Positions 8,066 through 15,639 of a stretch of DNA of 64,000 nucleotides are shown piece by piece. Made by a program: the position numbers and the translations under genes. How positions within the stretch are numbered: the first letter of the stretch is position 1; every line of letters starts with the position of its first letter. Below the pieces are notes generated by a model that searched no databases, was not told where the DNA came from, and saw nothing but the letters and a program-made list of their open reading frames with translations. The stretch lies in assembly GCA_041394245.1 (NCBI GenBank), contig JAWKIR010000004.1, forward strand, positions 310,001-374,000, given 5' to 3'. Source of the stretch: Acidimicrobiales bacterium. GTDB taxonomy: Bacteria; Actinomycetota; Acidimicrobiia; Acidimicrobiales; Aldehydirespiratoraceae.

Positions 8066-8728
8066 ATGGCGTCGCACCGTCGGGAGGGGCTGCTGCTGGC
8101 GATCGCCGTCGGCGTCGTGGCGTTGACCTTCGGCGTGCTCGCCGACGCCGCCGGTCTGGAGCTGGCCCAGATCATCGTCATGTCGGCGCTGGTCTTCACG
8201 GGCGCATCACAGTTCGCCGCGGTGTCGGTGGTCGACAGCGGAGGTTCGGGCGGCGCCGCGGTCGGCTCGGCCATGTTGCTGGCGGCCCGCAATGCGCTCT
8301 ACGGACCGGTCGTGGCTCGACTGCTGCCGTCGGCCTGGCTCCCGCGGGCGATCGGCACCCATCTGACGATCGACGAGACCGCAGCGATGGCGAGCGTGCA
8401 GGATGACGACGACGCCGCCGCCGACGCGTTCTGGTGGACGGGCATCTGGCTGTGGTCGCTCTGGAACATCGGTTCGGTCGCCGGCGCGCTCATCGGTGCA
8501 GTGATCGGCGAGCCCGAGACCTGGGGTCTCGATGCGGCCTTTCCCGCTGCGTTCGTCGCCCTCCTCGCCCCCCACCTCCGCACGGCGCCCGGACGAGTGG
8601 CGGCCCTGCTCGGCGCCGCATTCGCGATCGGCACCGTGCCGATCGCCCCCGCCGGAGTTCCGCTGCTCGTGGCGGCGCTCGCCGTCGTGCCCGCGTTCGC
8701 GTTCTCCCGCCGAGGGCCGATCGCATGA
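8066..8728 (+). CDS. azlC: AzlC-family branched-chain amino acid exporter, large subunit
   Basis: A 220-residue membrane protein with several hydrophobic spans. The segment IIVMSALVFTGASQFAA is the AzlC hallmark, and RNALYGPVVARLL is the conserved cytoplasmic/second-helix motif. AzlC with the small AzlD forms an exporter for branched-chain amino acids and analogues. The ATG lies 3 bases after the phosphatase stop, and azlD overlaps its end (ATGA). The ilvBNC operon lies 32 kb away in the same window, consistent with but not proof of a shared physiological role. Confidence 0.88.
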   Translation: MASHRREGLLLAIAVGVVALTFGVLADAAGLELAQIIVMSALVFTGASQFAAVSVVDSGGSGGAAVGSAMLLAARNALYGPVVARLLPSAWLPRAIGTHLTIDETAAMASVQDDDDAAADAFWWTGIWLWSLWNIGSVAGALIGAVIGEPETWGLDAAFPAAFVALLAPHLRTAPGRVAALLGAAFAIGTVPIAPAGVPLLVAALAVVPAFAFSRRGPIA

Positions 8729-9051
8729 GCTGGTCGGCGATCGTGCTCCTCGTGATCGGCTCGTTCGGTTGCAAGTGGTTCGGCGTGGCCGTGCTCGGTC
8801 GGATCGGTGGCGCCGACGCGATGGTCGGCGGACGATTCGGATGGTTCCCGGCGATGACCGCGCTGATCCCGCCGGCGCTGTTCGCCGCGTTGGTCGCGGT
8901 CCAGACGCTCGAGTTCGAGGGCGCGTTGCAGATCGACGCCCGCTCGGCCGGCGTCGCCGCGGGAGCGATCGCCGTCTGGCGCAGGGCGCCGTTCCTTCTC
9001 GTGGTCGTCGTCGCGATGGCCGTCACCGCGGCGATTCGCTGGCAGACTTGA
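8725..9051 (+). CDS. azlD: AzlD-family exporter subunit
   Basis: A 108-residue protein with four predicted membrane segments, starting in an ATGA overlap with azlC. Features fit AzlD: short length, position directly after azlC, conserved RFGWFPAMTALIPPALFAAL, and RAPFLLVVVVAMAVTA at the end. It is the small partner of the AzlCD branched-chain amino acid exporter. Confidence 0.85.
   Translation: MSWSAIVLLVIGSFGCKWFGVAVLGRIGGADAMVGGRFGWFPAMTALIPPALFAALVAVQTLEFEGALQIDARSAGVAAGAIAVWRRAPFLLVVVVAMAVTAAIRWQT
9043..9048 (+). promoter_or_regulatory. possible -10 hexamer for murA
   Basis: CAGACT, 7 nt before the murA ATG and inside the end of azlD. It departs from TANNNT at the first base. The identical CAGACT sits 7 nt before the methyltransferase start at 16374, which supports it as a variant. 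Confidence 0.35.
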
Positions 9052-9055
9052 CGCG

Positions 9056-10345
9056 ATGTCCGCGCCCTGCCCTCCCGAGTCGACCGAGCAACACCTCGTC
9101 ATCACCGGTGGCGGACCCCTGGAGGGGACGATTCGTGTCGGTGGCGCGAAGAACAGTGCGCTGAAGCTGATGGCGGCGACCCTCCTGGCCGAGGGCACCT
9201 ACCGATTCGTCAACGTGCCCCGGATCACCGATGTCGCCCTGATGTCGGACCTGTTGCGAGCCACCGGCACCCAGGTGCACTGGGACGAATCGGGTGCAGT
9301 GCCGGTGTTGGTCATCGATGTCCCGTCAGTGATCGAACCCGTCGCGCCATACGAACTGGTGGAACAGTTCCGCGCCTCCATCGTGGTGTTGGGTCCGATG
9401 TTGGCCCGCTGCGGCGAGGCCCGGGTGGCGCTCCCCGGGGGCGACGACTTCGGGCCCCGACCCATCGACATGCACGTCCGAGGTCTTGCCGAACTCGGCG
9501 CCGAGTTCGAGACCCGCCACGGCTACATCCACGCCACGGCGCCGAACCTGCTCGGAGCCCGTGTGCTGCTCGAGTTCCCCAGCGTGGGTGCCACGGAGAA
9601 CCTGCTGATGGCCGCCGTGCGGGCGAAGGGCACGACCGTGATCGACAACGCGGCGCGTGAACCCGAGATCGCCGACCTGTGCGAGCTGCTCAACAAGATG
9701 GGCGCCCGTATCGAAGGGTCCGGTTCCTCGACGCTGCTGATCGACGGTGTCGAAGAGCTCCACAGCGCCGACCACACGGTGATCGCCGATCGCATCGAGG
9801 CCGCGACCTATCTCGCCGCGCTGGGCATCGCGGGCGGTGAGGTGACCGTCGAGGGCGCTCGTCACGATCACATGGCCATGCTCTGTCAGAAGCTGGGAGA
9901 GATGGGTATGCGGATCTCGCCCGACGCGGGCGGCATCTGGGCGTTCTCGGGTCGCCGGCTACGGGCCAGCGATTGCTCCACGCTGCCGTACCCGGGGCTC
10001 GCGACCGACTTCAAGCCCTTCCTCGTCGCGCTGCTCGCGACAGCCGAGGGTGTGGGCATCGTGACCGAGAACCTCTTCTCGGGCCGGTTCCGCTATGTCG
10101 ACGAACTCCGCCGGATGGGAGCCGACATCCGCACCGACAGCCACCACGCCGTCGTGCGCGGGGTCGAACGGCTTTCGGGTGCGCCGGTCAAGGCCCACGA
10201 CATCCGCGCCGGCGCCGCTCTCGTGATCGCCGGGCTCGCTGCCGATGGTGAGACCACCGTCAGCGAGGCCCACCACGTGGCCCGGGGCTATGACGACATC
10301 GCGGCCAAGCTGCGCGGCATCGGCGCCGACGTCCGTCTGGTCTAG
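9056..10345 (+). CDS. murA: UDP-N-acetylglucosamine 1-carboxyvinyltransferase (MurA)
   Basis: A 429-residue MurA, the enzyme for the first committed step of peptidoglycan synthesis (transfer of enolpyruvate from PEP to UDP-GlcNAc, cytoplasm). Family marks: GGAKNSALKLMAATLL near residues 29-44 with the substrate Lys-Asn pair, SVGATENLLMAAVRAKG, and the EPT-fold repeats through ATDFKPFLVALL. In the active-site loop the sequence is PGGDDFGPRPIDMH, so the position of the usual catalytic Cys (PGGC) is Asp130. This substitution is known from mycobacterial MurA and makes the enzyme insensitive to fosfomycin. Confidence 0.95.
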   Translation: MSAPCPPESTEQHLVITGGGPLEGTIRVGGAKNSALKLMAATLLAEGTYRFVNVPRITDVALMSDLLRATGTQVHWDESGAVPVLVIDVPSVIEPVAPYELVEQFRASIVVLGPMLARCGEARVALPGGDDFGPRPIDMHVRGLAELGAEFETRHGYIHATAPNLLGARVLLEFPSVGATENLLMAAVRAKGTTVIDNAAREPEIADLCELLNKMGARIEGSGSSTLLIDGVEELHSADHTVIADRIEAATYLAALGIAGGEVTVEGARHDHMAMLCQKLGEMGMRISPDAGGIWAFSGRRLRASDCSTLPYPGLATDFKPFLVALLATAEGVGIVTENLFSGRFRYVDELRRMGADIRTDSHHAVVRGVERLSGAPVKAHDIRAGAALVIAGLAADGETTVSEAHHVARGYDDIAAKLRGIGADVRLV

Positions 10346-10346
10346 A

Positions 10347-10526
10347 TCAGTCGTCGGCGTCGTCGACCGCGTCGGCCTGTCCGCCGCCCGCGCCGGCGGC
10401 GGCGGCATGGCGCAGCGCTCGCCGCCGAGCGACGGCCAACAGCCCGGCGAAGACCACGATCGGGCCGGCCACCAGCGCGATCTCGTCCCATCCGCCCTGA
10501 TGGGCGAGGATGTCGAGCGAGTGCAT
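10347..10526 (-). CDS. small single-span membrane protein
   Basis: A 59-residue protein: short N-terminal region (MHSLDILAHQGGWDEIA), one hydrophobic helix (LVAGPIVVFAGLLAVA), a basic stop-transfer RRR, then a Gly/Ala linker and an acidic tail ending DAVDDADD. The ATG at 10526 has a TAGCCT hexamer 6 nt upstream, the same arrangement seen at many genes here, and the frame closes just after murA. Too short and unlike any named family I recognise; probably a small inner-membrane protein. Confidence 0.6.
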   Translation of the reverse strand: MHSLDILAHQGGWDEIALVAGPIVVFAGLLAVARRRALRHAAAAGAGGGQADAVDDADD

Positions 10527-10532
10527 GGTTCG

Positions 10533-10538
10533 AGGCTA
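10533..10538 (-). promoter_or_regulatory. -10 hexamer of the 59-residue membrane protein gene
   Basis: TAGCCT on the minus strand, 6 nt before the ATG at 10526. The main argument that this small gene is real and leaderless. Confidence 0.5.
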
Positions 10539-10630
10539 CGGGCCAACTCGTCGCCGCGGGAATACGGGGCCGACGTCGTGGTTGCCCTTGCTGCCCTGCC
10601 ACACTGGTGGAAGTCCCGACGGAGGAACTC

Positions 10631-10891
10631 GTGCGCGAAAAGGTCGAGAAGGTCATCACCGCGATTCGCCCGGCGATTCAGGCCGATGAGGGCGACATCG
10701 CACTCGTCGGCGTCGACGAGGCGACCGGCGTGGTCACTGTCGAGTTGATGGGCGCGTGTGTCACCTGTCCGGCCTCGACGCAGACCCTCAAGGCCGGCAT
10801 CGAGCGGATCCTGAAGGATCGCGTGGAAGGTGTCACCGAGGTCGTCGAGATCAACGCCGTCGGGATGAGCGAGAGCCCCGTCTCGCTCTAG
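10631..10891 (+). CDS. NifU C-terminal-domain (Nfu) iron-sulfur protein
   Basis: An 86-residue stand-alone NifU-like domain. It carries the Fe-S binding pair CVTC in LMGACVTCPASTQTLKAGIE, which holds a 4Fe-4S cluster between two protomers for delivery to target enzymes. The GTG at 10631 has a strong GGAGGA 5 bases upstream, so it is preferred over the in-frame GTG at 10607. Only the C-terminal Nfu domain is present; a separate protein with the N-terminal Nfu domain is encoded at 56015. It converges on the trehalose-phosphatase gene, 6 bases between stops. Confidence 0.9.
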   Translation: MREKVEKVITAIRPAIQADEGDIALVGVDEATGVVTVELMGACVTCPASTQTLKAGIERILKDRVEGVTEVVEINAVGMSESPVSL

Positions 10892-10897
10892 CGATAT

Positions 10898-13468
10898 CTA
10901 GCGACCGGCCTCGGCGAGGTTGCAGGCGTTGTTGATCAGACCGAGGTGCGAGTACGCCTGCGGATGGTTTCCCAGGCCGCGCCCGGTGTGGGGGTCGACC
11001 TCCTCGGGGATGAGGCCGGTGGCACCGGCGAGCGCGAGATAGCGACTGAAGAGGTGGCGGGCGTCGTCGAGGTCGCCGATGAGGATCTTGGCGTCGATGA
11101 GCCAGCTCGTCATCAGATTGAAGCCGCCCTCCTCGCCGGGGAGCCCGTCCTCGTGCGTGTAGCGGTAGACGGTGTCGCCGTCACGCAGCCACGTCTCGAC
11201 CGCGTGCACCGTCGCGACGAAGCGAGGGTCGTCGGCCGCGACGAGACCGAACAGGCCGACGGCCAGTACCGACGCGTCGATGTCGGTGTCGTCATAGGCA
11301 GTCGTGAAGTGGCCCACGGTCTCGTTCCACCCGTGGGCGAGGATGTCCTCCGCGATGCGGCGTCGCAGGTCGTGCCACTCGGGTCGCTCTCGTCCGAAGA
11401 CGTTCTCGGCGATGTCGATCGCCCGATCGACGGTGACCCAGCACATCACCTTGGAGTTGGTGTGGTGGCGGGGAGCGGAGCGGACCTCCCAGATGCCCTG
11501 GTCGGGCTCCACCCAGCGCTGATCGACCGCGCCGACGAGATCCTCGACCAGGCGCCAGTGCTTCGTCGACAGCGGGGCATCGATCGCCCCCAAGCGGTGG
11601 ATGAGGTCGAGCACGGGACCGAAGACGTCGAGCTGCACCTGGTGATCGGCCGCATTGCCGACACGAACCGGCCGCGAACCGGCATAGCCGGCGAGTTCGT
11701 CGATGGAGGCTTCGGGTGGCAGTCGCTGGCCATCGACCGTGTAGAGCGGTGAGAGCCGTTCGGGGCCGACGTCGCTCGTCTCGATCACCCCCAGCAGCCA
11801 GTCGAGCAGCTCCATGGCCTCCTCGATCGACCCGAGCCTCACGAGCGCGGCGGCGGAGAGCGAAGCATCGCGGATCCAGCAGTAGCGGTAGTCCCACTGG
11901 CGTACACCGCCGATGAACTCGGGCAGGCTCGTGGTCGCGGCGGCGAGGATCGCGCCAGTGGGTCCGTAGCAGAGCGCCTTCAGCGTGAGCGCCGAGCGGC
12001 GGACCATGCCCGTCTCGACCGGGGGCAACTTCAGTTGGCGGGCCCAATCGGCCCAGAACGCATGGGTACGGGCGCGCCGTTCGGGTTCCTCGGACCGGTC
12101 GGGGCGCAGCGAGCCGGTGCCGCACCGGAGCTCGAGCGTGATCGGTCGGACACTCAGATCGACCGTCGCCGTCGCCGTCTGGTGCATGCCGTGATCGACG
12201 ATCTCCCACTCGACTCCGGGGGACCGCAGGACGACGAGGTCGTGCGCGTTGACGATCTCCAGACCACCCTCGCGCACCTCGATCTTGGTCGGGAATCGAC
12301 CGAAGTCGAGGCGGGGCGCGAAATCGATGACCGCCGAGCCCGACCCCTCGATCATCCGGACGAGGTCGGTCCGGCCGGCCATCCGGTTCGGTCGGCCCTC
12401 GGAGCAGTCGAGATAGTCCGTCACCGACATCTGGGCCCATTGCGTCCGCAGCACGAGTGAGTCGTCGATGTATGCCTGCGTGGGTTCGCCGTTGCCCTCG
12501 AAAGGGCGGACCGAGAAGTGGCCGGCGGCCGGTCCGCCGAGGATCTCGGCGAAGATGGCGGCGGAGTCGATGCGGGGAACACACATCCAGGTGATGCGGG
12601 CGTCGGGGGTCACGAGCGCGGCCGTCCGCTGATCGGACAGGATCGAATGGTCCTCGATGGCGGTGAGTCCGGCGCCGGCGAGCCACTCCGAGCGCCGGGC
12701 GCACAACTTGGCGAGCAGCACAGCCACCTCGTCCGGGGTCGAGACCCGGAACGCGGCTGCCGTGATTCCATCACCCACCTTCACACCGACGTCGGGGCCG
12801 GCGAGGGTGGCGAACGCGTCCTCATCGGTCACGTCGTCGCCGAGGAACAACACCGCGGTCGCGCCCACATTGGCGCGCACGGTGGCGAGCGCCCGCCCCT
12901 TGTCGGTGGGGATGACCAGTAACTCGCACACCATCTTCCCGTGGCGGACGGTCAGGTCGGGGGCCGCAGCGGCGATCCGGTCGAGGTCGGCGAGCACGTC
13001 GTCTATCCGTTCGGGCTCGACGTTGCGGTAGTGCACGGCGATCGATGCCGGCTTCTTCTCCAGCGTCACGCCTTCGTGGGATCCGGCGAGGGCCAGGAGT
13101 TCATCGGCCACGCGGTTGCGTAGGGCGCGGAGCTCGGGGTCGAGCTCGAGCGCGAAGTCGATGTCGAACTCGGTGCCGTGCGAACCCACGAGGTGGATCT
13201 CGGCGGGCAGTCGGGAGAGGGCAGCGAGATCGCGCAGCGAACGGCCCGAGATGACCGCGACCTCGGTCTGGGCGAGATTCGCGAGGCTACGGAGCGCGAC
13301 GCTGGTCTCACGGAGCGGCAGTGCCTTCATGGGATCGTCGACGATCGGGGCGATCGTGCCGTCGTAGTCGCAGGCCACGAGAAGATTCGGTGTCTGAGCC
13401 AGCTGGTCGAGTCGGTCGGCGAGATCGGTGTTCGCGAGATCTGTGGTGGCGGTGAGGTCGCGGTTCAC
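10898..13468 (-). CDS. trehalose-6-phosphate phosphatase / GH15 glucoamylase-type fusion
   Basis: An 856-residue two-domain enzyme. Residues ~20-260 are a HAD-type trehalose phosphatase: CDYDGTIAP with nucleophile Asp34 and Asp36, VISGRS, and GDDVTDEDAF near 210-219. Residues ~270-856 are glycoside hydrolase family 15: IEDHSILSDQRTAALV, QWDYRYCWIRDASL near 525, EEGGFNLMTSWLIDA and NHPQAYSHLGLINNA. Mycobacterial trehalase belongs to GH15, so the fusion may make trehalose and also hydrolyse it or another alpha-glucoside. The GTG at 13468 is chosen because a TAGCGT hexamer precedes it by 8 nt; a longer frame to 13591 would overlap the divergent rhomboid gene. Confidence 0.85.
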   Translation of the reverse strand: MNRDLTATTDLANTDLADRLDQLAQTPNLLVACDYDGTIAPIVDDPMKALPLRETSVALRSLANLAQTEVAVISGRSLRDLAALSRLPAEIHLVGSHGTEFDIDFALELDPELRALRNRVADELLALAGSHEGVTLEKKPASIAVHYRNVEPERIDDVLADLDRIAAAAPDLTVRHGKMVCELLVIPTDKGRALATVRANVGATAVLFLGDDVTDEDAFATLAGPDVGVKVGDGITAAAFRVSTPDEVAVLLAKLCARRSEWLAGAGLTAIEDHSILSDQRTAALVTPDARITWMCVPRIDSAAIFAEILGGPAAGHFSVRPFEGNGEPTQAYIDDSLVLRTQWAQMSVTDYLDCSEGRPNRMAGRTDLVRMIEGSGSAVIDFAPRLDFGRFPTKIEVREGGLEIVNAHDLVVLRSPGVEWEIVDHGMHQTATATVDLSVRPITLELRCGTGSLRPDRSEEPERRARTHAFWADWARQLKLPPVETGMVRRSALTLKALCYGPTGAILAAATTSLPEFIGGVRQWDYRYCWIRDASLSAAALVRLGSIEEAMELLDWLLGVIETSDVGPERLSPLYTVDGQRLPPEASIDELAGYAGSRPVRVGNAADHQVQLDVFGPVLDLIHRLGAIDAPLSTKHWRLVEDLVGAVDQRWVEPDQGIWEVRSAPRHHTNSKVMCWVTVDRAIDIAENVFGRERPEWHDLRRRIAEDILAHGWNETVGHFTTAYDDTDIDASVLAVGLFGLVAADDPRFVATVHAVETWLRDGDTVYRYTHEDGLPGEEGGFNLMTSWLIDAKILIGDLDDARHLFSRYLALAGATGLIPEEVDPHTGRGLGNHPQAYSHLGLINNACNLAEAGR

Positions 13469-13476
13469 AACGCTTG

Positions 13477-13482
13477 ACGCTA
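13477..13482 (-). promoter_or_regulatory. -10 hexamer of the phosphatase/GH15 gene
   Basis: TAGCGT on the minus strand with 8 nt to the GTG at 13468; supports that start codon. Confidence 0.45.
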
Positions 13483-13546
13483 CTTGCCGGAGCCGCTCGG
13501 CCGTCGGGAACTTCGTCGTGCCGTCAGTTGCCGTCAACGCAGGCGG

Positions 13547-13552
13547 TACCGT
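13547..13552 (+). promoter_or_regulatory. -10 hexamer of the rhomboid gene
   Basis: TACCGT, 7 nt before GTG 13560. No ribosome binding site is visible, so a leaderless transcript is likely. Confidence 0.5.
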
Positions 13553-13559
13553 GTTGCCG

Positions 13560-14414
13560 GTGAGTGAGTCGTCGAACGAGTCCGGGATCACGACCTGCTA
13601 TCGGCACGACGGCAACCGGGCCGGTGTTGTCTGCCAACGTTGCGATCGGCCGATCTGCACCCAGTGCATGCATCAGGCCTCGGTCGGTTTCCACTGCCCG
13701 GAATGTGTGAAGGGCGGCAAGCAACAGGTCTTCCGTGGACCGCCGGTCTTCGACCCGATCGTGACCAAAGTGCTGATCGGCATCAACGTGGCGGCCTGGT
13801 TGTGGTCCTCGTCGCAGTCGGGTTCGATCCAGCGCATCAGCGGTCAGGTGCTGCAGGACTTCGGTCTCTTCGGCGGCGACGGCTTCGCCATCGGCGTGGC
13901 CAACGGCGAGGTCTACCGGCTGTTCACCTCCGGCTTCCTGCACGACGGCATCATCCACATCGGCTTCAACATGTATGCGCTCTGGATTCTGGGCCCGCAG
14001 CTCGAGCGGGCGCTCGACCGGCCACGTTTCATCGCGCTCTATGTCGCCTCGCTGCTCGGTGGCGCCGCCGGGGTGATGCTGCTCGACCCCGATTCGTTCA
14101 CCGTCGGCGCATCGGGTGCGGTGTTCGGTCTCTTCGGGGCGGTCGCGGTGATCCAACGCGCCGCCGGTGTCAGCATCTGGACCAGCGGCATCGGTCAGGT
14201 GCTCGCCCTCAACCTCTTGTTGACGTTCGCGATCCCGCGGATTTCGGTCGGCGGCCACGTCGGCGGCCTCGTGGCCGGTGCGGCCATCGGGGCCGTCTAC
14301 ATCGGGATGGTGCGGGCTGGTCAGAAGCCGTGGGTCGGTGCGGTGATCGCGACGGCGCTCGCCGTGGCGCTCGGTGTCGCCGCGACCGCGTTCGCCGTCA
14401 ATCCCGTCTTCTGA
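13560..14414 (+). CDS. rhomboid-family intramembrane serine protease with N-terminal zinc finger
   Basis: A 284-residue membrane protease. Residues 10-50 form a B-box-like zinc finger with Cys/His pairs (CYRH, CQRC, CTQC, CPEC). Six or seven membrane helices follow, with HIGFNMYALW in the first loop region, the catalytic serine in GASGAVFGLFG (Ser186) and the catalytic histidine in SVGGHVGGLVAG (His233), forming the Ser-His dyad. It cleaves substrates within the membrane; substrates unknown. GTG 13560 is chosen from the TACCGT hexamer 7 nt upstream. Confidence 0.9.
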   Translation: MSESSNESGITTCYRHDGNRAGVVCQRCDRPICTQCMHQASVGFHCPECVKGGKQQVFRGPPVFDPIVTKVLIGINVAAWLWSSSQSGSIQRISGQVLQDFGLFGGDGFAIGVANGEVYRLFTSGFLHDGIIHIGFNMYALWILGPQLERALDRPRFIALYVASLLGGAAGVMLLDPDSFTVGASGAVFGLFGAVAVIQRAAGVSIWTSGIGQVLALNLLLTFAIPRISVGGHVGGLVAGAAIGAVYIGMVRAGQKPWVGAVIATALAVALGVAATAFAVNPVF

Positions 14415-14431
14415 GCCTGTCTTCTGCGCGA

Positions 14432-14866
14432 TCAGGAGAAGCGGGCGGCGAGCAGCCGGAGGTTGCGGCGCCAGATGAGCTTCAGGACCCGACCGCCGAC
14501 CAGCGCGCCGAGCGGGCCGCCCATCCACCACGGGAAGCGGAGATCCTCCTCCCACGCGAAGTGGGTGCCGCCGGAGGCGGTTGCCGTCAGCGTGAATCGG
14601 CCCGAACCCTCGACGAGGCCGACATGGCGAACGCCCATGACCGCCTCCGGTTCCCACTCGGTGATCTCCATCTTGTCGGTGAGGCGGAGAGGCCCGACCT
14701 TCGTCGCGCAGTCGAACGTGGTGCCCGCGCCGGCGGTGGACGACGAGGTGAAGGTGATCGACTCCGCGTCGTGCATCCACTCGACGTGACGGTCGATGTG
14801 TTGCACATCGGCCCAGACCACGGCGGGTGATGCGGGAATCTCGGTTTCGACGCGGATGCGAGCCAT
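14432..14866 (-). CDS. SRPBCC-family protein
   Basis: A 144-residue START-like/polyketide cyclase fold protein. The opening IRVETEIPASPAVVWADVQHI is the usual first strand and helix, and the C-terminal half WMGGPLGALVGGRVLKLIWRRNL forms the long final helix. These proteins bind hydrophobic ligands in a central cavity; no ligand can be named. The ATG at 14866 has a TAGGGT hexamer 6 nt upstream. It is divergent from the DsbA-like gene. Confidence 0.8.
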   Translation of the reverse strand: MARIRVETEIPASPAVVWADVQHIDRHVEWMHDAESITFTSSSTAGAGTTFDCATKVGPLRLTDKMEITEWEPEAVMGVRHVGLVEGSGRFTLTATASGGTHFAWEEDLRFPWWMGGPLGALVGGRVLKLIWRRNLRLLAARFS

Positions 14867-14872
14867 CGAGCA

Positions 14873-14878
14873 ACCCTA
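14873..14878 (-). promoter_or_regulatory. -10 hexamer of the SRPBCC gene
   Basis: TAGGGT on the minus strand, 6 nt before ATG 14866. Confidence 0.5.
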
Positions 14879-14923
14879 CGGGCCGGGTGAGGCCGGCGGA
14901 TGCGGTCCGTCGGGTCGGTTCGC

Positions 14924-14929
14924 TAGGTT
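14924..14929 (+). promoter_or_regulatory. -10 hexamer of the DsbA-like gene
   Basis: TAGGTT, 7 nt before GTG 14937; decides the start of this gene against upstream in-frame codons. Confidence 0.55.
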
Positions 14930-14936
14930 CTTCCAG

Positions 14937-15626
14937 GTGACCGATCCTTCCGATGACCGACCGTTCGACCTCGAGTTCTTCTGGGACCCCGTGTGCCCAT
15001 TCGCATGGGTGACGAGCCGGTGGGTCACGCTCGTGGCGGAACAGCGGGACCTTCATGTCGACTGGCGTTTCATCGGCTTGCGCATCCTCAACGAAGACAA
15101 GGACTACGAGAAGGACTTCCCGCCCGGGTACCCCGAGTTCCACGCGCTCGGCCTTCGCGGCCTGCGGGTGGCCGCCGCGGTCCGTGCCGCCGAAGGGCGG
15201 GCCCTCATGGGACCGCTCTACACGAAGCTCGGCGAGGGGATCTGGAATCGGCTGCCCGACGGCTCGGGCGACATCCTCTCGGGCTACGACGAGGAAGCAG
15301 CCACGCGGTCCGCCCTCGTCGCGTGCGGCCTGGACGGTTCGTTCGCCGACCACCTCCACGACGAGTCGCAGGACGACATCATCCGGGCCGATACCGAGGA
15401 CGCGCTCGGTCGCACCGGGCGCGACGTCGGCACACCGATCGTGGCGTTGGCCGACGATGGCCCGGCGTTCTTCGGGCCGGTGATCTCCCGGGTGCCGAGC
15501 GCCGATGAGGCAGGCGATCTGTGGGACGCCGTCATGACGCTCGCCCGATGGCCCGGCTTCAGCGAGATGAAGCGCAGCGCCCGCGAGTGGCCGCAGATCC
15601 CCCTGCTCACCGGTGAACCGGGGTGA
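14937..15626 (+). CDS. DsbA-family protein, Rv2466c-like (mycothiol-linked oxidoreductase)
   Basis: A 229-residue thioredoxin-fold protein with a helical insertion typical of DsbA/2-hydroxychromene isomerase relatives. The active-site region FFWDPVCPFAWVTSRW has a single Cys (Cys20) in CPFA, where the mycobacterial nitroreductase Rv2466c has CPWC, so the resolving cysteine is absent. The cis-Pro loop is DVGTPIVAL. No signal peptide is seen, so it is cytosolic. A one-Cys mycothiol-dependent reductase or transferase is the likely role. GTG 14937 is supported by its TAGGTT hexamer. Confidence 0.78.
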   Translation: MTDPSDDRPFDLEFFWDPVCPFAWVTSRWVTLVAEQRDLHVDWRFIGLRILNEDKDYEKDFPPGYPEFHALGLRGLRVAAAVRAAEGRALMGPLYTKLGEGIWNRLPDGSGDILSGYDEEAATRSALVACGLDGSFADHLHDESQDDIIRADTEDALGRTGRDVGTPIVALADDGPAFFGPVISRVPSADEAGDLWDAVMTLARWPGFSEMKRSAREWPQIPLLTGEPG

Positions 15627-15639
15627 TGCCCGACCGCGT

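Noticed and set aside
13474..13502. TTGACG as a -35 element for the rhomboid gene
   Set aside because: No TA-containing -10 at 16-18 bp; the better match is TACCGT at 13547.
13469..13591. 41-residue N-terminal extension of the trehalose phosphatase/GH15 protein
   Set aside because: It would overlap the start of the divergent rhomboid gene, reads as unconserved sequence, and a TAGCGT hexamer places transcription start just before GTG 13468.
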